From: Orientallactaga sibirica
Lineage: Eukaryota; Chordata; Mammalia; Rodentia; Dipodidae
Direction: 5' to 3'
Assembly (NCBI GenBank): GCA_036365145.1
Contig: JAEOAD010000005.1
Span: 5,871,001 to 5,935,000 of the forward strand
DNA: 64,000 nt
This document shows positions 21,629 through 32,352 of this stretch, piece by piece (the stretch's first letter is position 1; every line of letters begins with the position of its first letter). Below the pieces are notes generated by a model. It had not been told where the DNA came from and did not search any database. It was given only the letters and a program-made list of their open reading frames with translations. The position numbers were made by a program, and so were the translations under genes.

Positions 21629-21990
21629 GAATCCGGAGATGAGCAAGAGTGCTGCTTTCTCGGTGAACCTGACAATCAGCTCCAGGGTGAAAGAGACAGA
21701 TGCTGAGGACGCTCAACACCTACCAAAGCAGAGATCCAGAGGCTCCTAAGAGCTCCCCACTGAAGTAGACTTAACCAGTCACAAGTTGGGGCAATATACA
21801 CAGAGACTTGGCCTACCCCCCAGAACTCTTGACTACCCCCACAATGCATGACCCACATTCCCCATTGATGAGGGTCCCTTTGGAAGAGGGAGGGCAGGGT
21901 GGAGGATAATGTAGCCAACACTATGAATGTAAAATCAGAATAATATACATAAAAGATACATTATAAAAAAACAAAAAACAAACAAAAAAA
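21629..21990 (+). mobile_element. L1 3' end, sense half of a head-to-head pair
   Basis: GAATCCGGAGATGAGCAAGA, GAGTGCTGCTTTC, CAACACCTACCAAAGCAGAG and GGCTCCTAAGAGCTCC match 16040-16160. It ends in an A-rich tail with AAAAAAACAAAAAACAAAC. Both halves keep their own 3' end, so this is not ordinary twin priming. Confidence 0.72.
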
Positions 21991-23057
21991 GCCAACATGG
22001 CTCAGGGAATTTTGCGGAAGAAGGGCTGGAAAGATTGTGAGAGTCAGACCAGTGTTCTGGCCTTTTCTCTCCACAGTCTCATGAACTCTCAGTGCTGCTG
22101 GCCTGGAGTTTTTCTTCCCAAGAACTTTTGGGACCAAAGTAAGCAAACTCCCTCAGCTTCAGAAAGTAGAATGGTAAAGTTAGCAATACCAAATGTATTT
22201 CAATAATGAGAAATAATGGAATTGTTTGAAAGAAAAGAATGCAGAGTATCTATGTGAGTACGTGTTATCTAGCAAGCCATTTGTAAAATCCAAACCTGTT
22301 TCAAGAATGCGTCACTGAAATGGGATAAGTAGAATTAGACTCCCATAAAATAATGTGAGGAAATTTATATATGCATATTAAAATACATTTTATAATATAT
22401 AATTTATATACCTATGTACATTAAAAATATATTTTGTAACATATGTATATTATACATATAATTTTTATGGTAAGTCAAGTAATACGTTCAACTTTTCCTT
22501 ATATGTGGTTGACTTGGAATAAGCTTTCTCACTGTTGCAATGGGAGGCAGTTAATAGATGCCAACTAGAGACAGAAATCCTTTCCATGAGAAAAAGCGAT
22601 TTCTTAATTCTTCCAGGGCCTGTGGAGGTGTGCTGGTCATCTTCCATTAAGATGAGTGATCTCGGGGAATGGAGAGGAGGCCCATTCTCGTTGGCTTCAC
22701 TTCTCCAGTTGTAGAATTCCCATTATCCTCACAAGCGCATTCTACACCTCTGAAGTGGCTTGTTGAAGACTGAGTTTCAGCGAGTTATATACATACAAGG
22801 CTCTGCTGTTGTGCAGCTCTGTGAAGTTGTCACAGGAGAACATGCCTTTTAAGGGCAGGGGGCAGAGATTCCTCTAGAAGGGTTGTAGTGTCATAGGGGG
22901 ACAGGAACTCAAACATAATTGAACATAATTCTTTAGCTTCAGGAAAGTTACTGGTAGATTTTATGTTCCAAGATGATTTAAGTTTCTTTCACTGACAGTC
23001 AACAATGTTGAATTATTTAGCTTTAGTCTTAGTATTTCAAACATCAATAAAAAATTA
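21991..23057. other. Mostly unique, AT-rich; short L1-derived start
   Basis: GGCTCAGGGAATTTTGCGGA near 22000 matches the L1 3'UTR at 16184-16203, so the first 50 bases or so are another fragment. The rest shows only AT-rich runs (22360-22470) and no gene. Confidence 0.45.
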
Positions 23058-23282
23058 AAACATTTTTATTTATTTGAGAGAGAGAGGAAGAGAGAGAGAG
23101 GGGAGAGATCCCCAGATAGAGAGAAAGAGAATGGGCACATCAAGGCTTCCAGCTGCTGCAAACAAGCTCCAGACACATGTGCCACCTTGTGCATCTGGCT
23201 TATGTGGGTGCTGGGGAATCAAACCAGGGCCCTTGAGCTTTGCAGGCAAGCACCTTAACCACTAAGTCATCGCTCTAGCCCC
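23058..23282 (-). mobile_element. tRNA-derived SINE (B2-like)
   Basis: Reverse copy: CATTTTTATTTATTTGAGAG, GAGA run, head CTAAGTCATCGCTCTAGCCC. Confidence 0.92.
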
Positions 23283-23319
23283 TCAGTTTTTTTTTAAAAC
23301 AGCTTAGTTTCCCCAGAAG

Positions 23320-23506
23320 GGGTGCACTGTTCCTGGAGGTACTGCAATACCAGGTCGATGTGTGGAATGGGCAGAGCAAACTCCTATTCTAATTCCTACT
23401 CCCCAAACCCGTGTGCTATATTGTCCTTGGATAGAGGACATATCAGATATCAAACTGCTAAGAACAGACACTACACTGGATCTTAGCCAAAAGGCCAAGA
23501 AGTGAT
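23320..23506 (-). pseudogene. RNU2 pseudogene: U2 spliceosomal snRNA pseudogene
   Basis: The minus strand reads as U2 snRNA from its 5' end (ATCACTTCTTGGCCTTTTGG) to its 3' end (CCTCCAGGAACAGTGCACCC) over 187 bases; the usual vertebrate length is 187-188. Clear landmarks are GGCCTTTTGGCTAAGATC, GATATCTGATATGTCCTCTA and CGACCTGGTATTGCAGTACC. Functional sites are damaged. The branch-point-recognition GUAGUA reads GTAGTG. The Sm-binding AUUUUUGG region reads GGGTTTGGGG. The CG at positions 4 and 10 is lost. I see no U2-type proximal sequence element in the flank, so a functional gene is unlikely; this is a retroposed or otherwise copied pseudogene. No clear A-tail is seen, although a T-run lies at about 23287-23295. 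Confidence 0.93.
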
Positions 23507-23829
23507 TCAAGTATCAACTCTGAATAGTTTCTAAATTCTTCTCAATATTGCTCATTTGTTCATTGCCTCATTCTTTCTCATGCATGAATCACACATGCCC
23601 ATTATATTGTTCCCTCTTATAGGACCAAGATAATTCTAGACCCCTAAGTGGTTTAGGCACTCAATGTCGACTAAATTAGCTGATGTATGCTTTATCATGA
23701 TACATATGTGGATACAAAGAACTACATTCAAACTATACACTTAGCACCAGAAGATTAGCACAGAAAATCAAGGGCTACATGAAAATACAGATGAATCCTT
23801 AAGTGTATGCAGCTAGCTTGGAAGAATTG
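23507..23829. other. Unique sequence, no gene seen
   Basis: No repeat or gene recognised. If the U2 copy were a real gene its promoter would lie here, just upstream on the minus strand; no element was recognised. Confidence 0.5.
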
Positions 23830-23931
23830 AGGGGAAGAGAGGGGGAAAAGGCAGAGGGGGAGGGGAGAGGGTGAGAGAGAGGGAAGAAGGAGGAAGAAAA
23901 TGGGAGAGGAGGAGAGAAGAGACTCTTCTGA
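23830..23931. repeat. Homopurine tract, about 100 bp
   Basis: Nearly all G and A (three pyrimidines in about 100 bases), without the SINE body around it. Tracts like this can form triple-helix (H-DNA) structures. Confidence 0.85.
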
Positions 23932-24221
23932 ACACTCCACAGCAGCTTGAGTGTGCTTGGTTACCCAACTGCTACATGCTGAATGGATTCCACACAATCC
24001 AACTTTAAAAGGCAGAGGACCATAACTGCCCTCCAGGCTTGCTGTTGGGACAAAGTGCAATCAGAATGTTGTGACTGAAGGCGGAGCTCTGTGTGGGTCT
24101 TCTTTTTCCACCCTTCATCTGCGTTCATCACCATATCTCTGGAGAACCAATTCTTTTCTGCTTGTGCTTCTCGGCTCTAGAGAGAGCCTGGTGTTCCAGC
24201 ACGGCTCCACAGAGTTCCTTT

Positions 24222-24398
24222 TTTCTTTTTCTTTTTCTCTTTTCTTTTCTTTTCTTTTGGTTATTTGAGGTAGGGTCTCACTCTGGTACAGGCTCACCTG
24301 GAATTCACTGTGTAGTCTCAGGGTGGCCTTGAACTCATGGCGATCCTCCTACCTCTGCCTCCTGAGTGCTGGGATTAAAGGCGTGAGCCACATGCCTG
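24222..24398 (-). mobile_element. B1 SINE with a long target-site duplication
   Basis: Reverse B1 with a TTTTCTTTTCTTTTC tail, running to GTGAGCCACATGCCTG. The 23 bases at 24199-24221 are repeated exactly at 24399-24421 (starting GCACGGCTCC), an unusually long and perfect duplication that suggests recent insertion. Confidence 0.96.
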
Positions 24399-24421
24399 GC
24401 ACGGCTCCACAGAGTTCCTTT

Positions 24422-24837
24422 ACAAGTCTGTATCTCAAGTAAGATGGATCTTCACTTTCCCCACAGACTGACTCCCTCATCTGCTGTATTGCATGAGTAG
24501 AAAAAAATTCAGTAATAATGAGTAGATGATATTTTGAATTGTAAGACCTGCACCCAAATGGAAGTTTCAACAGAAGGAAAGAAAACACCCGTAATCGTAT
24601 ACATGTTCACATAGAGTCACACGTGTGAACACACTCAACAATATCCACACATATGTAGTTAAAATCTTCAGTAATATGTTTAATGAAAACCACTGGGTAG
24701 CTAATTTGATCCCAAAATGGAGTAAGTAAAGCTGGGAATCTTGAGGCCAAGAGAGTTGATCAAACCTCCACTCTGGCTCTGATTTCATATTTCCTCCAGT
24801 TTTCTTTTTTATTTTCTAAAGAAGCATTTACAATTTT
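24422..24837. other. Unique sequence, no gene seen
   Basis: No repeat or gene recognised. Confidence 0.5.
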
Positions 24838-25020
24838 TTTGAAAAAAATTTTTATGTATATGAGATAAGGGCCTACCAGGGCCTTTAGCCACAGCAAGGA
24901 AGGAACTCCAGCTGCATGTGCCACCCTGTGTATCTGGCTTTACATGGGTACTGAGGAATTGAATCTGGGTTCTTTGGCTTTGCAAGCAAGTGCCTTAAGC
25001 ATTAAGCCATCTCTCTAGCT
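24838..25020 (-). mobile_element. tRNA-derived SINE (B2-like), old
   Basis: Diverged reverse copy: GGGCCTACCAGGGCCTTTAG, GGGTACTGAGGAATTGAATC, head AAGCCATCTCTCTAGCTC. The GAGA tail is largely lost. Confidence 0.82.
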
Positions 25021-25030
25021 CATTAGATTC

Positions 25031-25070
<40 letters not shown>

Positions 25071-25208
25071 AGGTTGGGTCTTGCTCTAGCCCAGGCTGAC
25101 CTGGCATTCACTATGTAATCTCAGGTAGGCCTCAAACTCATGGTGATTCTCCTACCTTTGCCTCCCTACTGAGTGCTGGGATTAAAGGTGTGTGCCATGA
25201 CACCTGGC
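25031..25208 (-). mobile_element. B1 SINE
   Basis: About 38 T's, then TTGAGGTTGGGTCTTGCTCT to CATGACACCTGGC. The long pure tail suggests a recent arrival even though the body is somewhat diverged. Confidence 0.93.
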
Positions 25209-25339
25209 ACATTTATAATTTTTTAATGATCATGTGACTTATTTTCTTGACATTATCATATTTGTGTCTTGGCACATGATCAATTTTTTGAGAAGATTAC
25301 TGAAATCCATTTTTTCCAAAGACTTCAAATATTTACTAT

Positions 25340-25543
25340 ATTTGGGGAGAAAGGAGAGAGAGGGAGGGAGGGAGGGAGGGAGAGAGATAAAGAGAGAATG
25401 AGAATGTGTCAAAGCCTCCTGTCGTTGCAATTGAACTTTAGATCCCTTTGTGCATCTGGCTTTATGTGGGCACTGGGGAAGTGAATCCAGGCCATTAAGC
25501 TTTGCAACCAAGCATCTTTAACCACTGTGCAATGTCTCCAGCC
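25340..25543 (-). mobile_element. tRNA-derived SINE (B2-like), diverged
   Basis: Reverse copy with an AGGGAGGG-expanded purine tail, body GGGCACTGGGGAAGTGAATC, head CAATGTCTCCAGCCC. Confidence 0.88.
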
Positions 25544-25573
25544 CAAAATCCATTTTTGAAAGCATTTAATTAA

Positions 25574-25710
25574 GCCTGGCATGGTGGTGAATGCCTTAAA
25601 CCCAGTTCTTGGGAGGTAGAGATAGGAGGATCATTGCAAGTTTGAGGCCAGCCTGGAAACTCCAGGATGAATTCCAGGTCAGCCTGGGCTATACAGTTAA
25701 GACCCTATCT

Positions 25711-25748
<38 letters not shown>
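25574..25748 (+). mobile_element. B1 SINE
   Basis: Sense copy GCCTGGCATGGTGGTGAATG to a tail of about 38 A's. Confidence 0.95.
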
Positions 25749-25750
<2 letters not shown>

Positions 25751-26196
25751 TTTAATTGACTCATCCTAGGAAAAACAATTACTGTTTTTGATGTACTCCA
25801 TGGCTTTAGGGATCTTTTTTATATTTCTATCAAATATATCTCAATGCAAATGTTATATTATACAAAAGACAAATCCCATACAGTATTTCCTTTTATTAAT
25901 GATAAGAAATGAGAATAGAAGTTGAACAACCGTATACATACAAACTTGCATAAAAAAATAAAATTGTCTAAAGTAGATCATCTCACGTAGCAAAGTTATG
26001 TGGAAGCTGGGTCAGGCTTGGCAACAAGAGCTTATGGGGATGCCACTTGAATACTAAGAACACTCTGTTTTTGCATCATTGCCTTCTAAATGATTCTGCC
26101 ATCCCCCCCCCCAAGACTTTTCCCCTCAGTCTTGCTTCCTATAGTCCATAGCCACAGGCATATCATTTCACCTTATTCTTACTCAAAAGAGTGCTA
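25749..26196. other. AT-rich unique sequence, no gene seen
   Basis: No repeat or gene recognised. Confidence 0.55.
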
Positions 26197-26212
26197 CAAA
26201 ATTCTTCACTTC

Positions 26213-26366
26213 TTGGTGTGGTGGTGCACGTCTTTAATCCTAGCACTCGGGAGGCAGAGGTAGGAGGATCACCATGAGTTCAAGGCCACCCTGAGACTAC
26301 ATAGTGAATTCCAAGTTAGCCTGGGCTAGAGTGAAACCCTATCTTGAAAAACAAAACAAAACAAAA
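26213..26366 (+). mobile_element. B1 SINE
   Basis: Sense copy from TTGGTGTGGTGGTGCACG to an AAAAC-rich tail. Perfect 16-bp target-site duplication CAAAATTCTTCACTTC at 26197-26212 and 26367-26382. Confidence 0.97.
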
Positions 26367-26509
26367 CAAAATTCTTCACTTCCTTTCCCTCCATTTATTC
26401 TCAATTCACTACAGTCCAACTATTGGTACCTTTTCCCTCTAACATATTCACTTCTGAAATAAAAATAGGACAGAAACTTTTTTTTTTGAGGCAAGCCCAA
26501 CAGACTGGC

Positions 26510-26728
26510 CTTTTTATGAGAGAGAGCAAGGGAGAGAGAGAGAGAAAGAGAGAATTGGCACACCAGGATCTCCAGCCACTGCAATTGGATTCCAGATGTG
26601 TGCACCATCTTGTGTGCATGGGTGATCTTGTGCGGTTGCATCACCTTGTGCATCTGGCTGATGTGGATTCTGGAGGACCTTAGACTTCACAGGCAAGCAC
26701 CTTAATTGCTAAGCCATTTCTCTAGCCC
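26510..26728 (-). mobile_element. tRNA-derived SINE (B2-like) with an internal partial duplication
   Basis: Reverse copy. The CACCATCTTGTG / CATCACCTTGTGCATCTGG part occurs about twice, making the middle about 35 bases longer than in other copies. Head GCTAAGCCATTTCTCTAGCCC. Confidence 0.88.
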
Positions 26729-27235
26729 AAGAGTTTGTTTTTGTTTAATTCCCTTTAAAATAGATGAATTCATGTAGTTACTAAGTGATTTTGAATTTTG
26801 AACAATTGTGTTTGTACTGATGGCAAGTTAAGCAAATGACTTTATTTTAAATAAAAAAAGAAACAGAGGACAGAATTGCGGGAAGATTACAGAATTTTAT
26901 TGAACCAGGTTTCTTTGTAAAAACAAAAACAAAAAACAAAAAACTTGGAACAGAATCTGTGGAAAGTGATTACCCAGTGGTTTCTTCCTAGGGACCGTTT
27001 TTACCTGTCACCTTTGCATATTTCCCTAATTGTGCCCCCAACTTTTTCTGACCCTCATTTCCCTACCCTCCTCATGTTCACTTACTTTCTAGAGCAAAGT
27101 CTGGTGGTTTTCCACCTCGTCCTTCTCGTTCTCCATGGTTCACACTGTCTCCTCCCAGTCCTCAGCGATGGCGTTGTCTCCGGCAAGGCAGCCTTTTCCG
27201 CTGTCATAGCGCATCCATGCTCACGTGTCAGCTTG
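26729..27235. other. Unique sequence, no gene seen
   Basis: No repeat recognised except an A-rich run at 26921-26943. Confidence 0.5.
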
Positions 27236-27454
27236 TTGCATTTAGTTCCTCATTGCTGGGACAAACTTCCAACCAGACACAGCTAGCACCACCCAACCAC
27301 TGGAGCTCCAATGACTCTCCACACATAGTAGGGCTGGACTGCAGATCCACCTGTGGTGACACCTCCTCCAGCAAGGCAGCTGGAGACCCAAGCTGTAGCT
27401 CAGCTCTTGACCAAACACACCTGCATCTATGGTCATGCATTCAAATTACCACAC
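27236..27454 (-). mobile_element. MaLR-type LTR, reverse, internally deleted
   Basis: Read in reverse this is a MaLR LTR: GTTCCTCATTGCTGGGACAA at the left (its 3' end), GACACCTCCTCCAGCAAGGC in the middle, and ATGCATTCAAATTACCACA at the right (its TGTGG...TTTGAAT 5' end). Shorter than the copy at 14117-14478. Confidence 0.62.
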
Positions 27455-28058
27455 AACTGTTGCCCCATTTCACTGGGCCCCATCTGCCTCTAATACCTCT
27501 TCCTCCTCTGAGCTGAAGACCCACATTTCCATTTCCCAAAGCTTAAGTGAATTATACTGAGTTACTCTTTTCAGCATGTTACACCTTCTGTCTCCTCTCT
27601 AAATCTGTCTGTCCTTCTGCCTAAACTACCTCAGGTAATGGCATGGTGTCCCCCAAACATCTTTTACACTCTAATTTTCCAGACCTGTTGCTTTGGAGAA
27701 TTTGTTTATCAGGGGTGAAGATATTTTGGTGTCATTTTTCAGGTCTTGTAAGTATAGGGTCCTATCATCTGCCATTTTGAATAATCTCACTCATTCCCAT
27801 TTGCATTCTTTTTATTGATTTCTCCTGTGTGATTGCTCAGGATAAAACTATTTTATTTTAGCAAGAGGAGTGATGGTGCTTTGCCATTGTTTGTTCCTGG
27901 TTTTAGAGGACATGCTTTTACATCTTTCCCTTTGGTATGCCGCTCACTATGGTTCTGTTCTGTTGTCTGTAGTCTTCATTAAGTATAGATTAGCCTTCCA
28001 TTGATACTTCCTTCAAGGCTTTTATCATGAAGAGATTTTAAAAAAATTTTGTCAGATG

Positions 28059-28213
28059 AGCCGGGCGCGGTGGCGCACAACTTTAATCCCAGCACTCGGA
28101 AAGCAGAGGTAGGAGGATCGCCGTGAGTTCAAGGCCACCCTGAGACTACATATTGAATTCCAGGTCAGCCTGAGTTAGAGTGAGACCCTACCTCAAAAAA
28201 AAAAAAAAAATAC
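28059..28213 (+). mobile_element. B1 SINE inside the old L1
   Basis: Sense copy GCCGGGCGCGGTGGCGCACA, very close to what looks like the local B1 consensus, with a short A tail. The CpG-rich head (GGGCGCGG) is still intact, which suggests youth. Confidence 0.96.
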
Positions 28214-28371
28214 AAAAACTTTTGTCCTGTGTTCTTCAGTATCTTCTGAGATGATCATGGGACTTTTGTCATTGATTCTATTAATGTGCCATTTTATGTT
28301 CACTGATTTGTCTGTGTGGCACCATTTTTGTGTTCCTAGGATGAAACCAACTTGATCATGGTGTAGGATAT

Positions 28372-28584
28372 ATTTTTTAAAGATTTATATTTATTTATTT
28401 ATTCATTAGAGAGGGAGAGAGAGAGAGTGAGAATGGGCAAGCCAGGGCCTCCAACCACTGCAAATGAACTCCAGACACATGTGCCACCATGTGTAACTGG
28501 CTTACGTTGGACCTGGAGAATCAAACCTGGATTCTTAGCCTTCGCAGAAATGTGTTTCTAACCATTACACAATCTCTCTAGCCC
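28372..28584 (-). mobile_element. tRNA-derived SINE inside the old L1
   Basis: Reverse copy. Target-site duplication GGTGTAGGATAT at 28360-28371 and GGTGTATGATAT at 28585-28596 (one mismatch). Confidence 0.93.
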
Positions 28585-28852
28585 GGTGTATGATATTTTT
28601 AATGCATTAAATTTGGTTTGCAAGTACTTTGTTGAGAATTTTCTACTTATGCTTACCGAGGAAATCGAGTTTTATCAGGTTTGGGATGAAGGGAATACTG
28701 GTTTTACAGATTGAGTTTAGTGGTACTACTTTCCTTCGTAGTTTATGAAATAGTTTGAGGGCAATTAGTGTTAGTTCTTTTTAAAAATTCTGGTAAAATT
28801 CAGTGCATTTTAGTGAATCCATCAGGTCTTGGAATTTTGTTTTTTAGGAGAA

Positions 28853-28983
28853 TTTTTTTTTTTCTGTTCATTTTTTTTTATTGACAACTTCTATAATTAC
28901 ATACAAAAAACACATGATATTTCCCTCCCCTCCCCCCATTCCACTTTAGAACTCCAATGTTCATCATATCTCCTCCCTCTCTC
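28853..28983 (-). mobile_element. Nested 5'-truncated L1 3' end
   Basis: Only the last 130 bases or so of an L1: T-rich (reverse A-tail), TTGACAACTTCTATAATTAC, CATGATATTTCCCTCCCCTC, CCCATTCCACTTTAGAACTC. This is the inverse of the end seen at 7735-7850. Exact target-site duplication TTTTTTAGGAGAA at 28840-28852 and 28984-28996. Confidence 0.93.
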
Positions 28984-30325
28984 TTTTTTAGGAGAACTTT
29001 TATGACTACAAGAACACTATCACTTGGTTTGTTTAGATTTTATATGTCATCTTGATTCAATTTTGTTAACTCATACTAATCTATGAATTCATCCTTTTCT
29101 TCTAGATTTTCTAATTTATTTGAGATTATGTTGTCAAATACTCCATAATGATCTTTTACATTTCAGTGGTGCCAATTATAATATACCTTTTTGTCTTTAA
29201 TTCTATTAGTTTGGGTTTTTTGTCTGTCTTTTAACTCCTTTGTCTAAGGGTTTGCCAATTTCTTCAAAGGATCAAATCTTTGTTACACTAATTGTATGCA
29301 TTGTTTTTAAAGTTTTATTTCATTTATTTTCAGTGCTGATATATTTTTTTTCTTTTCTTGTACTAATTTTGGCCTTGACTAGTTCTTATTTTTCAAATAC
29401 ATTGAGATATCTCATTAGGTTAATTATTTGAGGTTTAATTATTTTTTAAATATAAGCACTCATAGCTTTAAACTGTCTTTGCTGTATTCTACAAATTTTA
29501 GTATGTTGTGTTTCCACTTTAATTTGATTCTAGGAATTTTTAATATCTCAATTTCTTCAATGACCCACTAATTATTCACAGGTGTATTGTGCATTATGCA
29601 TGTATTTATAGAGCTTCTATAGTTGCTCTTGAACTCCAGATTCATTCTATCATAATATAGGATGCAAGAAATCATTTCATTTTTTGGTTCATTAAACTTT
29701 GTTTTGTGGCCTAAAATAAGATATATTTTGGATAGAGTTCCAAGAGCTGAAGAAAAGATTGTATATTATGTAGTTGTTGGATGGAATATTCTGTAGATGT
29801 TTGTTAAGTTGATTTGATCTGTAGTGTAGCTTAATGCTTAAGTTTGTTCATTTTTTCTTGGTCTTCATAATATATACATATATATATGGTAGTAAAATTA
29901 AAATCACCCAGTAATATTGTAATGGAGCCCCCATGGCCAATAGTTTTGTTTTACAAAATTAGGTGCACCAATATTTGGTGAATGCATATTTGGAATTGCT
30001 ATTCCATGATACATTATATCTTTTATCAGTGTGCATGACATCTATAAACATGCACTAAGTATTTTGGTTTGATGGCTGCTTTGTTGGATATGATTACAGC
30101 TATTTCTGCTTGTTTCTGGGTTCTGTTTGCCTAAAATATGATTTTCCATCTGTTTGTCGTTGGTTTTAAGTTTGTGTTTCTTGCAGGAAACAAACAATTG
30201 AATCTTGGCTTTTAATCCAGTCAGCTGGCTTATATCTTTTAATTATAGAATTAAGACCCTTTATATTAAGGGTTAAAATGGAAAAGCCTGTCTTTTTGAT
30301 GCTTTACTAAAGTTTGTTCCATAGG

Positions 30326-30540
30326 ATTTTTAAAAGATTGATTTTATTTTATTTATTTGAGAGAGCAAGAGGCAGAGAGAGAGGGAGACAGGAAGAGGAC
30401 CGAGAATGGGCATGTCAGGGCCTTCAGCCACTGCAAATGAACTCCAAATGCCTTTACCACCTTGTGCATCTGGCTTACGTGGGTACTGGGGAATTGAACC
30501 TGGGTCCTTTGCCTTAACTGGTAAGCCATCTCTCAGACCC
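30326..30540 (-). mobile_element. tRNA-derived SINE inside the old L1
   Basis: Reverse copy: TTTTATTTTATTTATTTGAG, purine tail, head TGGTAAGCCATCTCTCAGACC. It lacks the usual GGCTTTGCAGGCAA segment near the head. Confidence 0.92.
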
Positions 30541-31550
30541 TCAGTTAGGATTTCTTATTTCCTATTCTCTCATGGCATTCAGCTTCCCCATCTTTTTCTA
30601 GAATTGTAAGTATCTTCTACAATATTGGCTCAGTGATAGTGAATTGCTTTAATTTATGCTTTTCATCCAGAGGTCTTTCTTCTTTGATTATGAAAGATAA
30701 CCCTTCTGGATATAATTATCTAGGTTGGTGGTAATTTCTTTTCAGGGCATGAAATATATCATTCCATGATCTCCTGGCCTTTAGAGTTTCTGTTGAGAAA
30801 TCTGCTATGATTCAGATGGGTTTGCCTTTAGAAATGAGTTAGTGTTTTTCACATAGCTTTCCATATTCTTTTATTAAATTTGATCTGTACTCTGGGCCTT
30901 TTAAGATTTAATGTAATATTTAATTCTTTTCTGCTCAGCCCTGTTTGTAGTTTCAAGTGCTTCCTGTACCTAGATAGTCATACTTTTTTTTCAGGATTTG
31001 GGAATTTGTTTTCTTCTATAAATTTTCACTAAAAATATATGTTTGGTCATTTAATCATATCTCAGGGTCTCAATGTTCAAATTGTGATTTACTATTCTAT
31101 ATTCTTCTCTGCTGTCTGAATATTCTAATTCATTAACCTTGTCTGTAAGTCTTCAAATTCTCTGTTCCATCTGAACTGGATGATGGATGAGGCTTTCTTT
31201 ATTTGACTTACAAAACTTTACATACCAAAGATCTTCTGGTTTGCTTTCTTCCCTCAGAAAATCCTTTATTGAAGGGTTGTGATTTCATTCCTGGGTTGCC
31301 TTTCTTAATTCATTCACTTGGGTTGATTTTCTTCTAATTGGAATTCATTGCTATTTCCAAACCAGTTGTTTGAATTATTTGGTGCCCCCTTCATTTACTT
31401 TAGTATCTTGGGCATTAGTTAGTAGAGAAATATGAACTTTTGAAGAAGTCACACTATCTTGTTATAGATTTCATAATTTTTTGTATCACTGTTGATATTT
31501 ATAAACCTATTGGTAAAGGTATAACTTCTACTTTCATGTGAGAGCCTTTT

Positions 31551-32111
31551 TAGAGGCAAGTATTCTCTTAATGTGTGTTGATATTTTGATTTGTTTTGAA
31601 GTATTGATTATATTTCCAGCTGGACTTTAAGGGATCTTTACCCTGTTGCTTTTTTTTTTTTTTTTTTTTTTTTGGTGTAGTTTGTATAGTTTGACACACA
31701 GTGTACTGTTTTGGAGCCTTAGTGTCCTGATGTTTGTGTAGGTCTCTCAAGAGTTGAGTGCTTATAACGGACAGGTAGATGTGCTGCAGACAGTGAAGGA
31801 GATGGGCACGCTGGAGTAATCAGTGTTCTTGTCTAGTCTGTTGTAAAGAGTTATGGGGATAACCTAGTCTGCAGCTGCTCACACCCGTGGAATCCGTCTT
31901 TCTGCTGTCTCTGCTGTTGTTATAAGGGTTGATGCCCAGGAATGAATCCCACTTTCCCCTCTAGTTGTGTCTATTTGCAGCAAGGGTGTCAGCTTGGAGC
32001 ATAGGTGTCAGTTTTTCTATCCCCTCTTCTTTGAATTAAAGGATTTGTTGAAGTTCTTGTGGGAATAGATTGTGTATAAAGCAATGTACTGACTCTTAGT
32101 TGGCTGCCAAA
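31551..32111. other. Unclassified sequence right of the old L1
   Basis: Possibly the most 5' part of the L1, but no landmark is clear. A run of 24 T's lies at 31650-31673. No gene seen. Confidence 0.4.
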
Positions 32112-32164
32112 TGGTGGTTTGAATGTGAATGCATGTCCCCGTACTCTCAGATTTTTAAAAAAAT

Positions 32165-32281
32165 AAACCCAGACACAGGTGCCACCATGTGCATCTGGCT
32201 CTATGTGGGTACTGGAGAATTGAACCTGAGTTCTTAGGCTTTGCAAGCAAGTGCCTAAATGCTAAGCTATCTCTCCAGCCC
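32165..32281 (-). mobile_element. tRNA-derived SINE, 3'-side missing
   Basis: Reverse partial copy: CCAGACACAGGTGCCACC to the head GCTAAGCTATCTCTCCAGCC; the GAGA tail is absent. Confidence 0.85.
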
Positions 32282-32289
32282 AATAATAT

Positions 32290-32301
32290 TTAAAATATAT
32301 T

Positions 32302-32352
<51 letters not shown>

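Larger units (their letters stand above)
27690..31550 (-). mobile_element. Old L1 retrotransposon, inverted (part of ORF2 to 5' region)
   Basis: The plus strand reads as antisense L1 throughout. Landmarks are TGTGTGATTGCTCAGG and AGCAAGAGGAGTGATGGTGC (reverse transcriptase region), AACTTGATCATGGTGTA and AAGTACTTTGTTGAGAATTT (reverse transcriptase), CCTTTGTCTAAGGGTTTGCC, then GTTTTGTGGCCTAAAATAAG and GATGTTTGTTAAGTTGATTT (toward the endonuclease part). The last part (TAGAGTTTCTGTTGAGAAATCTGCT region, about 30785) resembles the 5' portion of old L1s. All frames are broken by many stops and indels, so the copy is dead and of considerable age. It is interrupted by a B1 (28059), a SINE (28372), a nested L1 end (28853) and a SINE (30326). 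The 3' third of ORF2 and the 3'UTR are missing at the left. Confidence 0.82.
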
